Source: Bacteroidota bacterium
Lineage (GTDB): Bacteria; Bacteroidota; Bacteroidia; Flavobacteriales_D; Crocinitomicaceae
Assembly: GCA_016866255.1 (NCBI GenBank)
Contig: VGMY01000004.1
Location: 1-64,000, forward strand
DNA length: 64,000 nt
Reading direction: 5' to 3'
Below are positions 33,191 through 42,142 of the stretch, piece after piece; position 1 is the first letter of the stretch; the number at the start of each line of letters is the position of its first letter. The notes under the pieces were generated by a model. It saw only the letters and a list, made by a program, of their open reading frames with translations. It was not told where the DNA came from and ran no database searches. The position numbers and the translations under genes are program-made.

Positions 33191-34579
33191 TCAACCCTTG
33201 GTACAAATCGAACTCATTTTAGGCAAATCTGTTTTAGACAAGGCGCTATAGCCCCCAACAACGTCCCTAACCTTTTGATATCCCCGCGCTTTTAAGATGG
33301 ATGCTGCAATCATGCTCCGATATCCTCCAGCGCAATGCAGCACGATGGAAGCGTCTCGTGGAAAATCTCCCATGCGTTCGTTGATGAAATCCAACGGGAT
33401 ATTCGGGACTTCCGTTAAGTGATCCGCGTCGTATTCACCCGGTTTTCGTACATCGATGAGTGTTGCATCAGAAGCTAGTCCTTTCGCAACATCCTCGGCT
33501 TCCAAGCGTTCAATGCGATCCACAGATCCTTGCCATGCAGCAAATCCTCCTTCTAAATATCCCATCACGTGGTCATACCCAACCCGGGATAACCTTCGGA
33601 CTGCCTCTTCTTCTTTACCTGCGGAGGTAATCAACACCATTTTTTGTTCCACGCTGGGAATTAAGGCCCCCACCCAAGGAGCAAATTGCCCGTCAAGCCC
33701 AATGAAAATACTACCTGGAATAAATCCATTCGCAAATTCCCCTGCTGAACGAGTATCTAACAACAACACATCCTCCTCCATGGCTTGAATGCAAGAAGAA
33801 TCCAAGGGCGTTAACCCGCTTGTCATTACCTCGTTGAAAGGAGTATAACCCGATTTATTCATAGCAACATTTTGCCCAAAATAAGCCGGAGGTGGCAGCA
33901 AACCATCGGTAACTTCTTGAATAAATTCTTCTCGGGTCATGTCAGTTCTTAAAGCGTAATTGGAGTTCTTCTGATTTCCCAATAAATCAAACGTCTCTTT
34001 CGACATGTTTTTGCCGCAAGCGCTTCCTGCCCCATGAGCCGGGTATACGCTGATATCATCCGGCAAGGTCAGGATCTTCTGACGCAGTGAGTCGAACAGG
34101 GTTCCCGCTAACTCTTCTTGGGTCATGGAAGCCGCTTTTTGTGCTAAATCGGGACGACCAACATCTCCGATAAAAAGGGTGTCTCCTGAAAATAAGGCCT
34201 TTTCTTTGCCCTGTTCATCCAACAACAAGTAACAAGTCGACTCCATCGTATGGCCTGGAGTGTGCAGCACTTTTATCGAACAGGCGCCAAAAACAAGCAC
34301 CTCCTCGTCTTTTGCCGCATAAAAATCATAATCGGGCATAGCATTCGGCCCATAAACTATGGGGGCACCAGTAGCCTTCGACAAATCCACATGTCCTGAA
34401 ACGAAATCTGCATGAAAATGCGTTTCAAGAATGTATTTGAGCCGAACCCTATCCGTCTCAAGTCGTTGAAGATAGGGGGTTGTTTCGCGGAGTGGGTCTA
34501 TGATAACCGCCTCACCCTCAGAAACTAAATAATAAGCCCCCTGAGCTAAACATCCGGTGTAAATTTGTTCAATTTTCAT
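33191..34579 (-). CDS. CstB-like persulfide dioxygenase/rhodanese fusion
   Basis: I use the internal ATG at 34579 (MKIEQIYTGCLAQGAYYL), because the 15 residues before it are not family-like. The 462-residue protein has three parts. The first is a metallo-beta-lactamase fold with THFHADF (His54, His56, Asp58), HTPGH and GDTLFIGDVGRPDL. The second is a rhodanese-like domain at about 255-355 whose active-site loop reads ITSAGKE without cysteine. The third is an active rhodanese at about 360-450 with Cys416 in HCAGGYRS. The order matches CstB of Staphylococcus, a persulfide dioxygenase/sulfurtransferase that clears sulfide-derived persulfides. No CsoR/CstR-type regulator or sulfide quinone reductase is adjacent. 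Confidence 0.9.
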   Translation of the reverse strand: MKIEQIYTGCLAQGAYYLVSEGEAVIIDPLRETTPYLQRLETDRVRLKYILETHFHADFVSGHVDLSKATGAPIVYGPNAMPDYDFYAAKDEEVLVFGACSIKVLHTPGHTMESTCYLLLDEQGKEKALFSGDTLFIGDVGRPDLAQKAASMTQEELAGTLFDSLRQKILTLPDDISVYPAHGAGSACGKNMSKETFDLLGNQKNSNYALRTDMTREEFIQEVTDGLLPPPAYFGQNVAMNKSGYTPFNEVMTSGLTPLDSSCIQAMEEDVLLLDTRSAGEFANGFIPGSIFIGLDGQFAPWVGALIPSVEQKMVLITSAGKEEEAVRRLSRVGYDHVMGYLEGGFAAWQGSVDRIERLEAEDVAKGLASDATLIDVRKPGEYDADHLTEVPNIPLDFINERMGDFPRDASIVLHCAGGYRSMIAASILKARGYQKVRDVVGGYSALSKTDLPKMSSICTKG

Positions 34580-34732
34580 AGGGTAAAGGTAATACATGTT
34601 CCCCTTCTTAAAAAAATCCATCAAGGTTGAGGAAGACCGCTAGATTTTCTCAAAACTTTGATTTTCTTGCCGGAACGCCGACTCATCGGGGTACATGATC
34701 AAACAATTTACAAGAAAAATGGTTATTGACAT
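34580..34732. other. Divergent intergenic region between CstB-like and flavin reductase genes
   Basis: This 153-base gap holds the divergent start regions. The minus strand has TACCTTTA, one base off TAnnTTTG, a few bases before the CstB-like ATG. No open frame or repeat stands out. Confidence 0.4.
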
Positions 34733-35374
34733 ATGTTAAAAAGACTTCTTAAACGTTCGGAATACGATGCCCTAGAGCAGCGTTACAGGACGCAGTATTT
34801 TAACAGCATCGTCGGGCATAAAAATATTTGCCTGATTGGCACCAAGGATTTTCAGGACCGAACCAACCTTGCCATCTTCAATTCCTTGGTTCACATCGGT
34901 TCTAATCCTCCTCTGTTGGGCATTATTTTTAGACCGGATTCCGTCCAACGACATACGTACGAAAATATTTTATCCACCAAAGAATATACGGTAAATCTTA
35001 TTGCTGAAAGCGACATCGCAGCGGCGCACCAAACCGCAGCCCGTTATTTAAGAGAACAATCAGAATTTGATCAAACGGGGCTCGATGCCGAATACCTCAA
35101 GGGCTTTCACGCACCCCTCGTGGCCAGTTCACCTATTGCCATTGGAGTTGCATTTCGAAATAATATCGCCATACCGCTCAACGGAACAAATCTGGTAATT
35201 GGCGAGGTACAGTGGATTAAGTACCCCGAAGAAATTGTTGCCCCCGATGGTTTTGCCGACTTAACTAAGGCTGGTATTGTGGGGTGCATCGGGTTGGATG
35301 CCTACACGCGAGGAACCTTGGTGCAGCGTTTTGAATATGCGAAACCTGATAAGCCTCCACGCATCAAATCATGA
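34733..35374 (+). CDS. Flavin reductase family (FMN-binding split barrel) protein
   Basis: The 213-residue protein fits the FMN-binding split-barrel flavoprotein group: FNSIVGHKNICLIGT, TNLAIFNSLVHIGSNPPLLGIIFRP and YTVNLIAE are typical of strands and the FMN phosphate site. DFQDRTNLAIFNS corresponds to the usual G-x-x-N-L-A block. Members reduce or carry flavin for oxygenases; no partner monooxygenase is adjacent. It overlaps the TIGR03643 gene by four bases, an arrangement I recall from other marine Bacteroidota genomes, though the joint role is unknown. Confidence 0.85.
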   Translation: MLKRLLKRSEYDALEQRYRTQYFNSIVGHKNICLIGTKDFQDRTNLAIFNSLVHIGSNPPLLGIIFRPDSVQRHTYENILSTKEYTVNLIAESDIAAAHQTAARYLREQSEFDQTGLDAEYLKGFHAPLVASSPIAIGVAFRNNIAIPLNGTNLVIGEVQWIKYPEEIVAPDGFADLTKAGIVGCIGLDAYTRGTLVQRFEYAKPDKPPRIKS

Positions 35375-35637
35375 GTCCGGAAATCGTAGATCGCATCGTA
35401 GAGATGGCCTGGGAAGACCGAACTCCCTTTGATGCCATCAAGGCTCAATTTCAGTTGTCTGAAAGTGCGGTGCGTGCGCTAATGCGAAAAGAACTTAAAA
35501 GAAGCAGCTACATCCTTTGGCGCAAACGGGTTGAAAATTCATCCTTGAAGCACCTCAAGAAACGCATTGATGGGGTAACAGCGTTTAAATCCAATGCCCA
35601 GCGTCACATAACCTTAAACAAGCTCAGTAAGCGTTAA
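35371..35637 (+). CDS. TIGR03643/DUF2805 family protein
   Basis: The 88-residue protein matches the small TIGR03643 family: IVDRIVEMAWEDRTPFDAI at the start, then FQLSESAVRALMRKELK, a helix-turn-helix-like segment, and YILWRKRV. The family is of unknown function; the helix-turn-helix appearance suggests DNA binding, which is inference. It is coupled by four bases to the flavin reductase gene. Its 3' end overlaps the convergent hydrolase gene by 24 bases, so both proteins use the same DNA for their last eight codons. Confidence 0.88.
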   Translation: MSPEIVDRIVEMAWEDRTPFDAIKAQFQLSESAVRALMRKELKRSSYILWRKRVENSSLKHLKKRIDGVTAFKSNAQRHITLNKLSKR

Positions 35638-36327
35638 GGATTCTCCGGCTTTCAACGCATGAAATGCAGGACTGCTCTCATAAGTAGGTTTGGCAAATAA
35701 CCCCACTAGTCCCTTGCTTTCTTTTGGTTGATCATGGGTGGTGAGTACCCAAGCTGCTCCAGTTTTAGCCAAGACCTTTTCCGCTTCTCGAAGTCCAAGA
35801 TTGACGGTTCCACCGAGGAAACAGGGTAATTTATAGGTAGTGGTTGTAGTAATGAGTCCATGTACCTGCGGCAACGAATCGTTAGCTCGAACACCATGAG
35901 GGGCGTATAGCACATGAAGTCCCTCCAAGTGCAATAAAAAGGCGTGATGGGTTTGATTCAATAGACTCGGCGTGGTAATTTGCTCGACGCCAAAAGGAGC
36001 TCGCTCAAGCGGTAGCACGTGTTCAAAGTATCGCCATGATTGAATTTTCTTTAAGGCACGAGACTCCGCCACGACAACCGTATTTTCGGGAAAAGTCAAT
36101 AAGGTTTCTTTATGGCAATGGTCGGAAAAAGGATGAGAGACCAATACGGTCAATCCTTTCATCGATGAAAAATTAAAAGGGCCGTAGGTTTTAGAACGTT
36201 CTTGCCATGAGAACCATGCAAAACCGTCTACTTGAGAACGGGTAAACCACGGATCAATCACCAAGGAAAAATCGGTCGTTTCAATCAACCAAGAACTGTC
36301 GTCCGTGAGTTTAGTAAATTTCATCAA
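35614..36327 (-). CDS. UlaG-like metallo-beta-lactamase-fold hydrolase with altered metal motif
   Basis: The 237-residue product has the fold of the UlaG/RomA-like branch: MKFTKLTDDSSWLIET, SLVIDPWF, LVSHPFSDHCHKETL and HGLITTTTTYKLPCFLGGTVNLG. The metal signature, normally HxHxDH, reads HPFSDH, so the second histidine is phenylalanine. A single-metal or inactive site is possible. It is the third gene of the fbaA-accD-hydrolase unit, starting four bases before the accD stop (ATGA). The substrate is unknown. Confidence 0.8.
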   Translation of the reverse strand: MMKFTKLTDDSSWLIETTDFSLVIDPWFTRSQVDGFAWFSWQERSKTYGPFNFSSMKGLTVLVSHPFSDHCHKETLLTFPENTVVVAESRALKKIQSWRYFEHVLPLERAPFGVEQITTPSLLNQTHHAFLLHLEGLHVLYAPHGVRANDSLPQVHGLITTTTTYKLPCFLGGTVNLGLREAEKVLAKTGAAWVLTTHDQPKESKGLVGLFAKPTYESSPAFHALKAGESLTLTELV

Positions 36328-37169
36328 CTCATAAACAGCCTTATGGCCTGCCCTAATTTAGGTCGGATTTCCGTTCGATCAATGATGAAGTCTAAAAATC
36401 CGTGCTCCAATAAAAACTCCGAGGTTTGAAAACCGTCGGGAAGATCTCTTCCAATGGTTTCTTTCACTACTCGCGGTCCGGCAAAACCAATCAGTGCACC
36501 GGGCTCTGCGATGTTGATATCTCCAAGCATAGCGAACGAAGCGGTTACCCCCCCGGTAGTAGGATCGGTTAAGTAGGAAATGTAGGGTAATTTCGCCTCT
36601 GAGAGCAATCCTAAATTACCGGAAACCTTCGCCATTTGCATCAAGGAATAACCGGCTTCCATCATTCTGGCGCCTCCTGACCTCGATATGATCATAAATG
36701 CTGCTTTAAGCTCAATCGCTTTCATAATGGCGCGAGAAATTTTTTCTCCCATTACGCTTCCCATGGATCCGCCGATGAAACCGAAATCCATGGCCGCAAC
36801 TACCAGAGGTTGCCCTTCCACGGTACCATGTGCAGCGCGAATAGCGTCTTTCAACCCTGTCACCTTTTGGGTATTCTTAATACGGTCGGTGTATTTCTTA
36901 GTATCTTCAAATTTTAAAGGGTCTCCGGAACTGAGCGATGCATCTAACTCTGAAAAATTACCCTCGTCGAAAATCATGTTAAAATATGTCTGTGCATCGA
37001 TTCGCTCATGGTGTGAACAACGGTCGCAAACGAAATTCATTTTCGCTAAATCTTCCGTTATAAAGAGGGTTTTACAATTCGAACACCTTGACCAATAACC
37101 ATCGGGACTTTCTTTTTTATCTTTTGTTTTGGTGGTAATTCCCTCTTTGTTTCTTTTAAACCAACTCAT
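36324..37169 (-). CDS. accD: Acetyl-CoA carboxylase carboxyltransferase subunit beta
   Basis: The 281-residue protein carries the N-terminal four-cysteine zinc domain (CSNC...CDRC, about 33-55) and the crotonase-like carboxyltransferase core with RSGGARMMEAGYSLMQMAK, YLTDPTTGGVTASFAMLGD and EPGALIGFAGPRV. With AccA it moves the carboxyl group from biotin to acetyl-CoA in the first step of fatty acid synthesis. The length is normal. It overlaps fbaA by four bases upstream, a pairing common in Flavobacteriia, and the hydrolase gene by four bases downstream. Confidence 0.97.
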   Translation of the reverse strand: MSWFKRNKEGITTKTKDKKESPDGYWSRCSNCKTLFITEDLAKMNFVCDRCSHHERIDAQTYFNMIFDEGNFSELDASLSSGDPLKFEDTKKYTDRIKNTQKVTGLKDAIRAAHGTVEGQPLVVAAMDFGFIGGSMGSVMGEKISRAIMKAIELKAAFMIISRSGGARMMEAGYSLMQMAKVSGNLGLLSEAKLPYISYLTDPTTGGVTASFAMLGDINIAEPGALIGFAGPRVVKETIGRDLPDGFQTSEFLLEHGFLDFIIDRTEIRPKLGQAIRLFMS

Positions 37170-38233
37170 AATGTATTGATGTTATTTAAATCGGAAAAGG
37201 TTTGTTCCAAACGCTTCATGAACGTAAGTTCACCGTCGCGCATCCATTTTCTCGGATCGTAGTACTTTTTATTGGGCTTATCGTCGCCTTCTGGATTCCC
37301 AATTTGCGTCCGGAGGTAGTCAACGTTCTTAACAACATAATCGCGAACTCCCTCCGTAAAGGCGAATTGCAAATCGGTATCAATGTTCATTTTAATCACC
37401 CCGTAATCGATCGCCTCACGAATCTCTTCCAAGGGCGATCCCGAACCCCCATGAAACACAAAATCCACGGGATTATGTCCTGTACAAAATTTGGCTTGGA
37501 TGTAATCTTGCGAATTTTTCAAAATAACGGGTTTCAAAACCACATTACCCGGTTTGTAAACGCCGTGTACATTCCCAAACGCTGCTGCAATGATAAATCT
37601 TGGAGAAATTTTCATCAATTCTTCATACGCAAAGGCAACTTCTTCGGGCTGCGTATACAGTTTGGAACTGTCTACTCCCGAATTATCCACTCCGTCCTCC
37701 TCCCCACCCGTTATGCCCAATTCGATTTCCAAGGTCATGCCAATTTTGGACATTCTTTCCAAATAAGATTTACAAATTTCAATATTCTCATAAAGTGACT
37801 CCTCCGATAAGTCTAACATATGAGAACTGTAAAGCGGTTTGCCCGTCAGGGCAAAATGCACCTCGCCCGCGTCCAACAATCCGTCAATCCAGGGGAGTAA
37901 CTTCTTAGCGCAATGGTCGGTATGCAAAATAACGGTTGCACCATAGGCTTCGGCCAATTCATGCACATGTCGAGCACCGGAAATCCCCCCAAGGATTGCC
38001 GCTTTTTCTCCCCCGTTCGCAAGGCCTTTCCCAGCAAAATAACTCGCGCCACCGTTAGAGAATTGAACGATTACCGGAGCCTTCAATTTAGCAGCAGTCT
38101 CCAAGACCGCATTAACCGTTGAAGAACTGGTCACGTTAACTGCCGGCAGCGCAAACTTTTTATACTTAGCCAATTGAAAGATAGCCTGAACTTGATCTCC
38201 ATGGGCAACACCGGGAAGAATAGCTGTTTGCAT
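37166..38233 (-). CDS. fbaA: Class II fructose-bisphosphate aldolase
   Basis: The 355-residue enzyme cleaves or forms fructose-1,6-bisphosphate in glycolysis and gluconeogenesis. Class II signatures are HTDHCAKK with the metal-binding His and catalytic Asp, ELGITGGEEDGVDN, the phosphate-binding FHGGSGSP and MNIDTDLQFAF. The length and the insertion pattern are those of the class IIA (E. coli FbaA) type. It is the first gene of the minus-strand unit with accD and has the best promoter candidate in the window upstream. Confidence 0.97.
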   Translation of the reverse strand: MQTAILPGVAHGDQVQAIFQLAKYKKFALPAVNVTSSSTVNAVLETAAKLKAPVIVQFSNGGASYFAGKGLANGGEKAAILGGISGARHVHELAEAYGATVILHTDHCAKKLLPWIDGLLDAGEVHFALTGKPLYSSHMLDLSEESLYENIEICKSYLERMSKIGMTLEIELGITGGEEDGVDNSGVDSSKLYTQPEEVAFAYEELMKISPRFIIAAAFGNVHGVYKPGNVVLKPVILKNSQDYIQAKFCTGHNPVDFVFHGGSGSPLEEIREAIDYGVIKMNIDTDLQFAFTEGVRDYVVKNVDYLRTQIGNPEGDDKPNKKYYDPRKWMRDGELTFMKRLEQTFSDLNNINTL

Positions 38234-38532
38234 AGGGTATTAATGCTGACAAACAAAGATAAAAATAATGCTCAACATTCTTCAAGGCAATAATCCAACA
38301 AACCTTACGTTAAATCACAAAAAAAACGCCTATGTTTCAAAAATACAAAAGAACCAAACGACAAAACCCTTTAAAAAACGGACCAAACGTGCCGATTTCA
38401 ACGGTCATATTTTTGCTGAATTACAGCAAATCGTTGGAACAAGACAAAACAAAACTTAAGTTGCCACCGCTTCACAAAAACTAAGAATCGGGCAGCGAGT
38501 AGCTTTTTTCTTTTTTGGTGTAATTTTAACCC
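38234..38532. other. Largest intergenic region in the window (divergent, no gene seen)
   Basis: This 299-base region lies between fbaA and the hexosaminidase gene. It is AT-rich with many A runs. Apart from the fbaA promoter elements at one end I see no tRNA, riboswitch-like fold or supported open frame. A 63-codon frame at 38268-38459 is Lys/Asn/Thr-rich as expected of A-rich noncoding DNA. Confidence 0.55.
38254..38285 (-). promoter_or_regulatory. Candidate fbaA promoter (-7 TATCTTTG, -33 TTG)
   Basis: The minus strand has TATCTTTG at 38254-38261, a perfect TAnnTTTG match 20 bases before the fbaA ATG. It also has TTG at 38283-38285, a 21-base spacer. Both elements and spacing agree with Bacteroidota housekeeping promoters. 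Confidence 0.55.
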
Positions 38533-40773
38533 ATGCGCAGCCTGCTATTTTTGGGTAATTTTTGGATTTGCTTGCATTTTTTTTCCCAAAATTCAACATG
38601 CAACATTCTACCAACGCCGGTAACCTTTGTGAAAGCGGGCAGCGGAAACGAATTTCTCGAAACCCAAAAACTCAGTTTCGATTCAAATGCTTGTCCTGAA
38701 CCAATCAACGTTATCTTCGCCGAAATAGCCAAACTTTATTTGCCTTCAGCCCACAATTATTTGGACCATAAAGCAGACAAAGGGCTCATAAAATTTCAAT
38801 ATATCTCGGGTGGATACCCGGATTCCTATTCCTTAAATATTACTTCGAAAGAAATACGTATTGCTTACACCAGCCCGGCATCGTGCTTTTATGCCCTCCA
38901 TTCCTTGTTTCAGCTCATCCAAATAAACCCCGTGGATTCGAGCCTTAAACTCCCCCTTTGTTTCGTGAAAGATTATCCCAAATTCAGTTGGAGAGGACTG
39001 CACCTCGATGTGGCAAGGCACTTTTTTACCGTAGATGAAGTGAAAAAATACCTCGATCTCATGTCGATGTATAAATTCAATATTTTTCATTGGCATTTAA
39101 CCGACGACCAAGGTTGGCGCATCGAAATCAAACGGTATCCGAAGCTAACCGAAATCGGCGCATGGCGCGACAGCACCGTAGAAAACCATTACGCAACGTC
39201 TCCGAGAACTTGGAACACAAAACGTTACGGCGGTTTTTACACCCAAGAACAAATCCGAGAAGTAGTTGCCTATGCCGCTGATCGACAAATTACCATTGTA
39301 CCGGAAATTGAAATGCCCGGACATGCGCGGGCTGCCTTGGCCGCCTACCCTGAATATTCCTGCAGCGGAAAACAACAACCGGTACCTGGGCTTTGGGGGG
39401 TATTTGAAGATGTATTTTGCACCAAAGATAGTAGCCTCCACTTTTTACAAAACATCCTGGAGGAAGTTATGGAATTATTTCCCAGTCAATACATCCATGT
39501 TGGCGGTGATGAAGTGCCTAAAACTCGGTGGAAAACTTGTCCGAATTGTCAGAAGAAAAAGCGCATTTTAGAGTTAAAGGATGAAACCGAACTTCAAAGC
39601 TATTTCATCGGTCAAATGGACCAATACCTGAAAAAACGGGGACGAAATTTAATGGGCTGGGATGAAATATTGGAAGGAGGATTATCGCCCGGTGCAGCGG
39701 TGATGTCTTGGCGAGGAACGGAAGGTGGAATCGCGGCTGCACAACAAGGTCATTTTGTAGTCATGAGCCCAGGATCTCACTGTTATTTCGATCATTATCA
39801 ATCAAAATCCACCTCGGAACCTTTGGCCATTGGCGGTTACACCCCGCTGGAAAAGGTATACGATTTTCAACCTGTACCCCAAGAGCTAAGCGCCCAAGAA
39901 GCTCCATTCATTTTAGGAGGACAGGCGAATTTATGGACGGAATATATCCCTTCCTTCGATCAATTAACCTACATGACCTACCCTCGAGCGATAGCCTTGA
40001 GTCAAGTGCTTTGGGGTGGATCAAAAGCCCCCTACCAAACGTTCGAGGAAGTCCTTAAAACCCATCATATTCCAAGGCTTATGGGGCCGATATTAAATAC
40101 CCATACTTCCTTGAGTTTTATGAAACCAAGCTTCAAATTCAAAAGAATACCCAATGGAATATCGCTGGGATTTGAATTCAAAGACACCCGTGAATCCGTG
40201 GCAGTAAGTTCCAATGATGGCCATGATGGCGTTTGGTTGGACCATGAAAAAACCCTTGATTTCAAAAGAACCATAAAAAAAACACGGCTGTATAATCTAA
40301 CCTTTCTCTCCCCCTGTTGCGCAGACTCTTTAACACTCATTTCGCATCAAGGTTTAGGAGCCCAAGTCAGCTATGAAACTCCTCCCAACGAACGCTACAA
40401 TTCTGGGGATTTAACCCTGGTAGACGGTCAATTTGGAGCACGTCCTTGGAGGGGTAATCAGTGGGCGGGATTCGATACAAATACAGTGAAAGTAAGACTT
40501 GATTTTGGAAAAAGGATTCGGATAACGGAATTGGAACTGGGTTTTTTGTACGAGCCCACCTCGTGGATTCATCTTCCTCTGGAAATACGGGTTTCTACGA
40601 ATCGTGGTAAAGATCAGTCATACAAGGTAAACAACGAACGTTGCAACTTAAAATTTCAGGCAAAAAGCGATCATATCTTTTTGCATATCGAAGGTCTGAA
40701 AACCATTCCAATCGGATTCCCCGGGGAAGGAAATATTCCTTGGATTTTTTGCGATGAGTTCGTAATTAAGTAA
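38533..40773 (+). CDS. GH20 beta-N-acetylhexosaminidase
   Basis: The 746-residue exported enzyme removes terminal N-acetylhexosamine from chitin fragments, glycoproteins or peptidoglycan pieces. The N-terminal signal (MRSLLFLGNFWICLHFF) is followed by a GH20b domain to about residue 150. The catalytic GH20 barrel covers about 150-505, with WRGLHLDVARHF, WHLTDDQGWR and the acid pair Asp326-Glu327 in HVGGDEVPKTRW. The C-terminal 230 residues include a beta-rich module resembling an F5/8-type or chitobiase C-terminal domain. It stands alone after the fbaA divergent region. Periplasmic or surface location follows from the signal. Confidence 0.94.
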   Translation: MRSLLFLGNFWICLHFFSQNSTCNILPTPVTFVKAGSGNEFLETQKLSFDSNACPEPINVIFAEIAKLYLPSAHNYLDHKADKGLIKFQYISGGYPDSYSLNITSKEIRIAYTSPASCFYALHSLFQLIQINPVDSSLKLPLCFVKDYPKFSWRGLHLDVARHFFTVDEVKKYLDLMSMYKFNIFHWHLTDDQGWRIEIKRYPKLTEIGAWRDSTVENHYATSPRTWNTKRYGGFYTQEQIREVVAYAADRQITIVPEIEMPGHARAALAAYPEYSCSGKQQPVPGLWGVFEDVFCTKDSSLHFLQNILEEVMELFPSQYIHVGGDEVPKTRWKTCPNCQKKKRILELKDETELQSYFIGQMDQYLKKRGRNLMGWDEILEGGLSPGAAVMSWRGTEGGIAAAQQGHFVVMSPGSHCYFDHYQSKSTSEPLAIGGYTPLEKVYDFQPVPQELSAQEAPFILGGQANLWTEYIPSFDQLTYMTYPRAIALSQVLWGGSKAPYQTFEEVLKTHHIPRLMGPILNTHTSLSFMKPSFKFKRIPNGISLGFEFKDTRESVAVSSNDGHDGVWLDHEKTLDFKRTIKKTRLYNLTFLSPCCADSLTLISHQGLGAQVSYETPPNERYNSGDLTLVDGQFGARPWRGNQWAGFDTNTVKVRLDFGKRIRITELELGFLYEPTSWIHLPLEIRVSTNRGKDQSYKVNNERCNLKFQAKSDHIFLHIEGLKTIPIGFPGEGNIPWIFCDEFVIK

Positions 40774-40803
40774 TTTTAGTTACCTTCATTCAAACGATTA
40801 ATT

Positions 40804-42090
40804 ATGTCCAGCAGAAGAAAATTCATTCAACAAACTGCCGCTCTTGCGGGCGGTGTCATCGCCGCTTCTGCCCTCGATCCTTGGGTTCACGCGGCTAGCC
40901 ATATTCCTTCCCTCAATTATGAATTCGTGCCGGGAATGGATGAGGACGATTTTTGGGCTTGGGTAAGATCTTGTTTCACTACCTCCTCGAACATCATAAA
41001 TCTCAACAACGGCGGGGTGAGTCCTCAACCCAAGCAGGTGCAGGAGGTTCACATCAAGTATTATCAATGGTGTAATGAAGCTCCAACCTATTACATGTGG
41101 AGGAGTTTGGACGAAGGGCGCGAACCCTTACGGAAAAAGCTGGCCAAATTTTGTGGAACAGAAGCCGAAGAAATTAGCATCAACCGCAATGCAACAGAAG
41201 CATTGAACACCCTGATATTTGGTTTAGACCTTCGAGAAGGTGATGAGGTGGTGGTAGGTAAATACGATTATCCTAACATGCGTAACGCGTGGAGACAGCG
41301 GGAGAAACGGGATAAAATCTCATTGAAATGGGTCGATTTGAACATGCCTACCACCGATGACGATTACATTTATGAAAGCTACGCTGCGGCAATCACGCCA
41401 AGTACAAAACTCGTTTACCTAACTCACTTAATCAATTGGACAGGCCAAATTATTCCTGTTTCAGTCATGAAAAAAATTGCTGATTTAGCGCACAAAAACG
41501 GTGCTGAAGTAATCGTAGATGGAGCTCACAGTTTCGCGCACACGGACTATAAAATCCCCGATCTTGGCTGCGATTACTACGGAACAAGTTTGCACAAGTG
41601 GATGTGCGCTCCCTTTGGAAGCGGATTGATGTACATTAAAAAAGATAAGATTAAGAAGGTCTGGGCTTTGCTTTCAAACGACCAGCCCGACGGAGACAAC
41701 ATCCGAAAATTTGAATCGCTCGGCACCCGTTCTTTTGCCTCCGAAATGGCCATAGGTAGCGCCATTGATTTTCACAATGTCATCGGCTCAGAACGAAAAG
41801 AGAAAAGGCTTTTCGCCTTGAAAAAGTACTGGACCGATAAGGTTAAAAATATACCGGAAGTGAAATTTTATTCGCCCTTGGATAAAAACTATTCGTGCGC
41901 TATTGCAAACATTGGGATTCAAGGAATGAAGGGGTCCGAAATTGAGGCTGCTTTATTTAAAAACCGCAAAGTTCATACGGTGGCCATTGAATATGAAAAA
42001 GTCAATGGTATTCGCGTTACACCCAACGTTTACACCTCATTTGAGGACCTGGACGAGTTGGTTGCTGGAATTAAAGAGCTCATAAAATAG
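40804..42090 (+). CDS. Class V aminotransferase-fold protein with Tat-like signal
   Basis: The 428-residue protein starts with a twin-arginine-like signal (SRRKFIQQTAALAGG, followed by a hydrophobic stretch to ASAL). The body is an isopenicillin-N-epimerase-like PLP fold: INLNNGGVSPQP, NATEALNTLIFGL, VDGAHSFAHTDY, and Lys265 in GTSLHKWMCAPFG as the Schiff-base lysine. Class V enzymes of this branch act as epimerases, desulfurases or aminotransferases. Export by Tat would fit a cofactor-loaded enzyme folded in the cytoplasm. The substrate is unknown. It follows the hexosaminidase gene after 30 bases and may be cotranscribed. Confidence 0.87.
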   Translation: MSSRRKFIQQTAALAGGVIAASALDPWVHAASHIPSLNYEFVPGMDEDDFWAWVRSCFTTSSNIINLNNGGVSPQPKQVQEVHIKYYQWCNEAPTYYMWRSLDEGREPLRKKLAKFCGTEAEEISINRNATEALNTLIFGLDLREGDEVVVGKYDYPNMRNAWRQREKRDKISLKWVDLNMPTTDDDYIYESYAAAITPSTKLVYLTHLINWTGQIIPVSVMKKIADLAHKNGAEVIVDGAHSFAHTDYKIPDLGCDYYGTSLHKWMCAPFGSGLMYIKKDKIKKVWALLSNDQPDGDNIRKFESLGTRSFASEMAIGSAIDFHNVIGSERKEKRLFALKKYWTDKVKNIPEVKFYSPLDKNYSCAIANIGIQGMKGSEIEAALFKNRKVHTVAIEYEKVNGIRVTPNVYTSFEDLDELVAGIKELIK

Positions 42091-42142
42091 ACCTATTACG
42101 AGGTTCTTGAACTTTTGAACCCAACCCTTCATCGATTGTTAT

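Noticed and set aside
37202-37798. 198-codon frame antisense to fbaA
   Set aside because: It lies wholly within a perfectly conserved aldolase gene and its translation has no recognisable features; it is a shadow of the real frame.
38268-38459. 63-codon open frame in the fbaA-hexosaminidase gap
   Set aside because: Its Lys/Asn/Thr-rich composition is what A-rich noncoding DNA yields, it overlaps the fbaA promoter region, and it shows no motif or signal.
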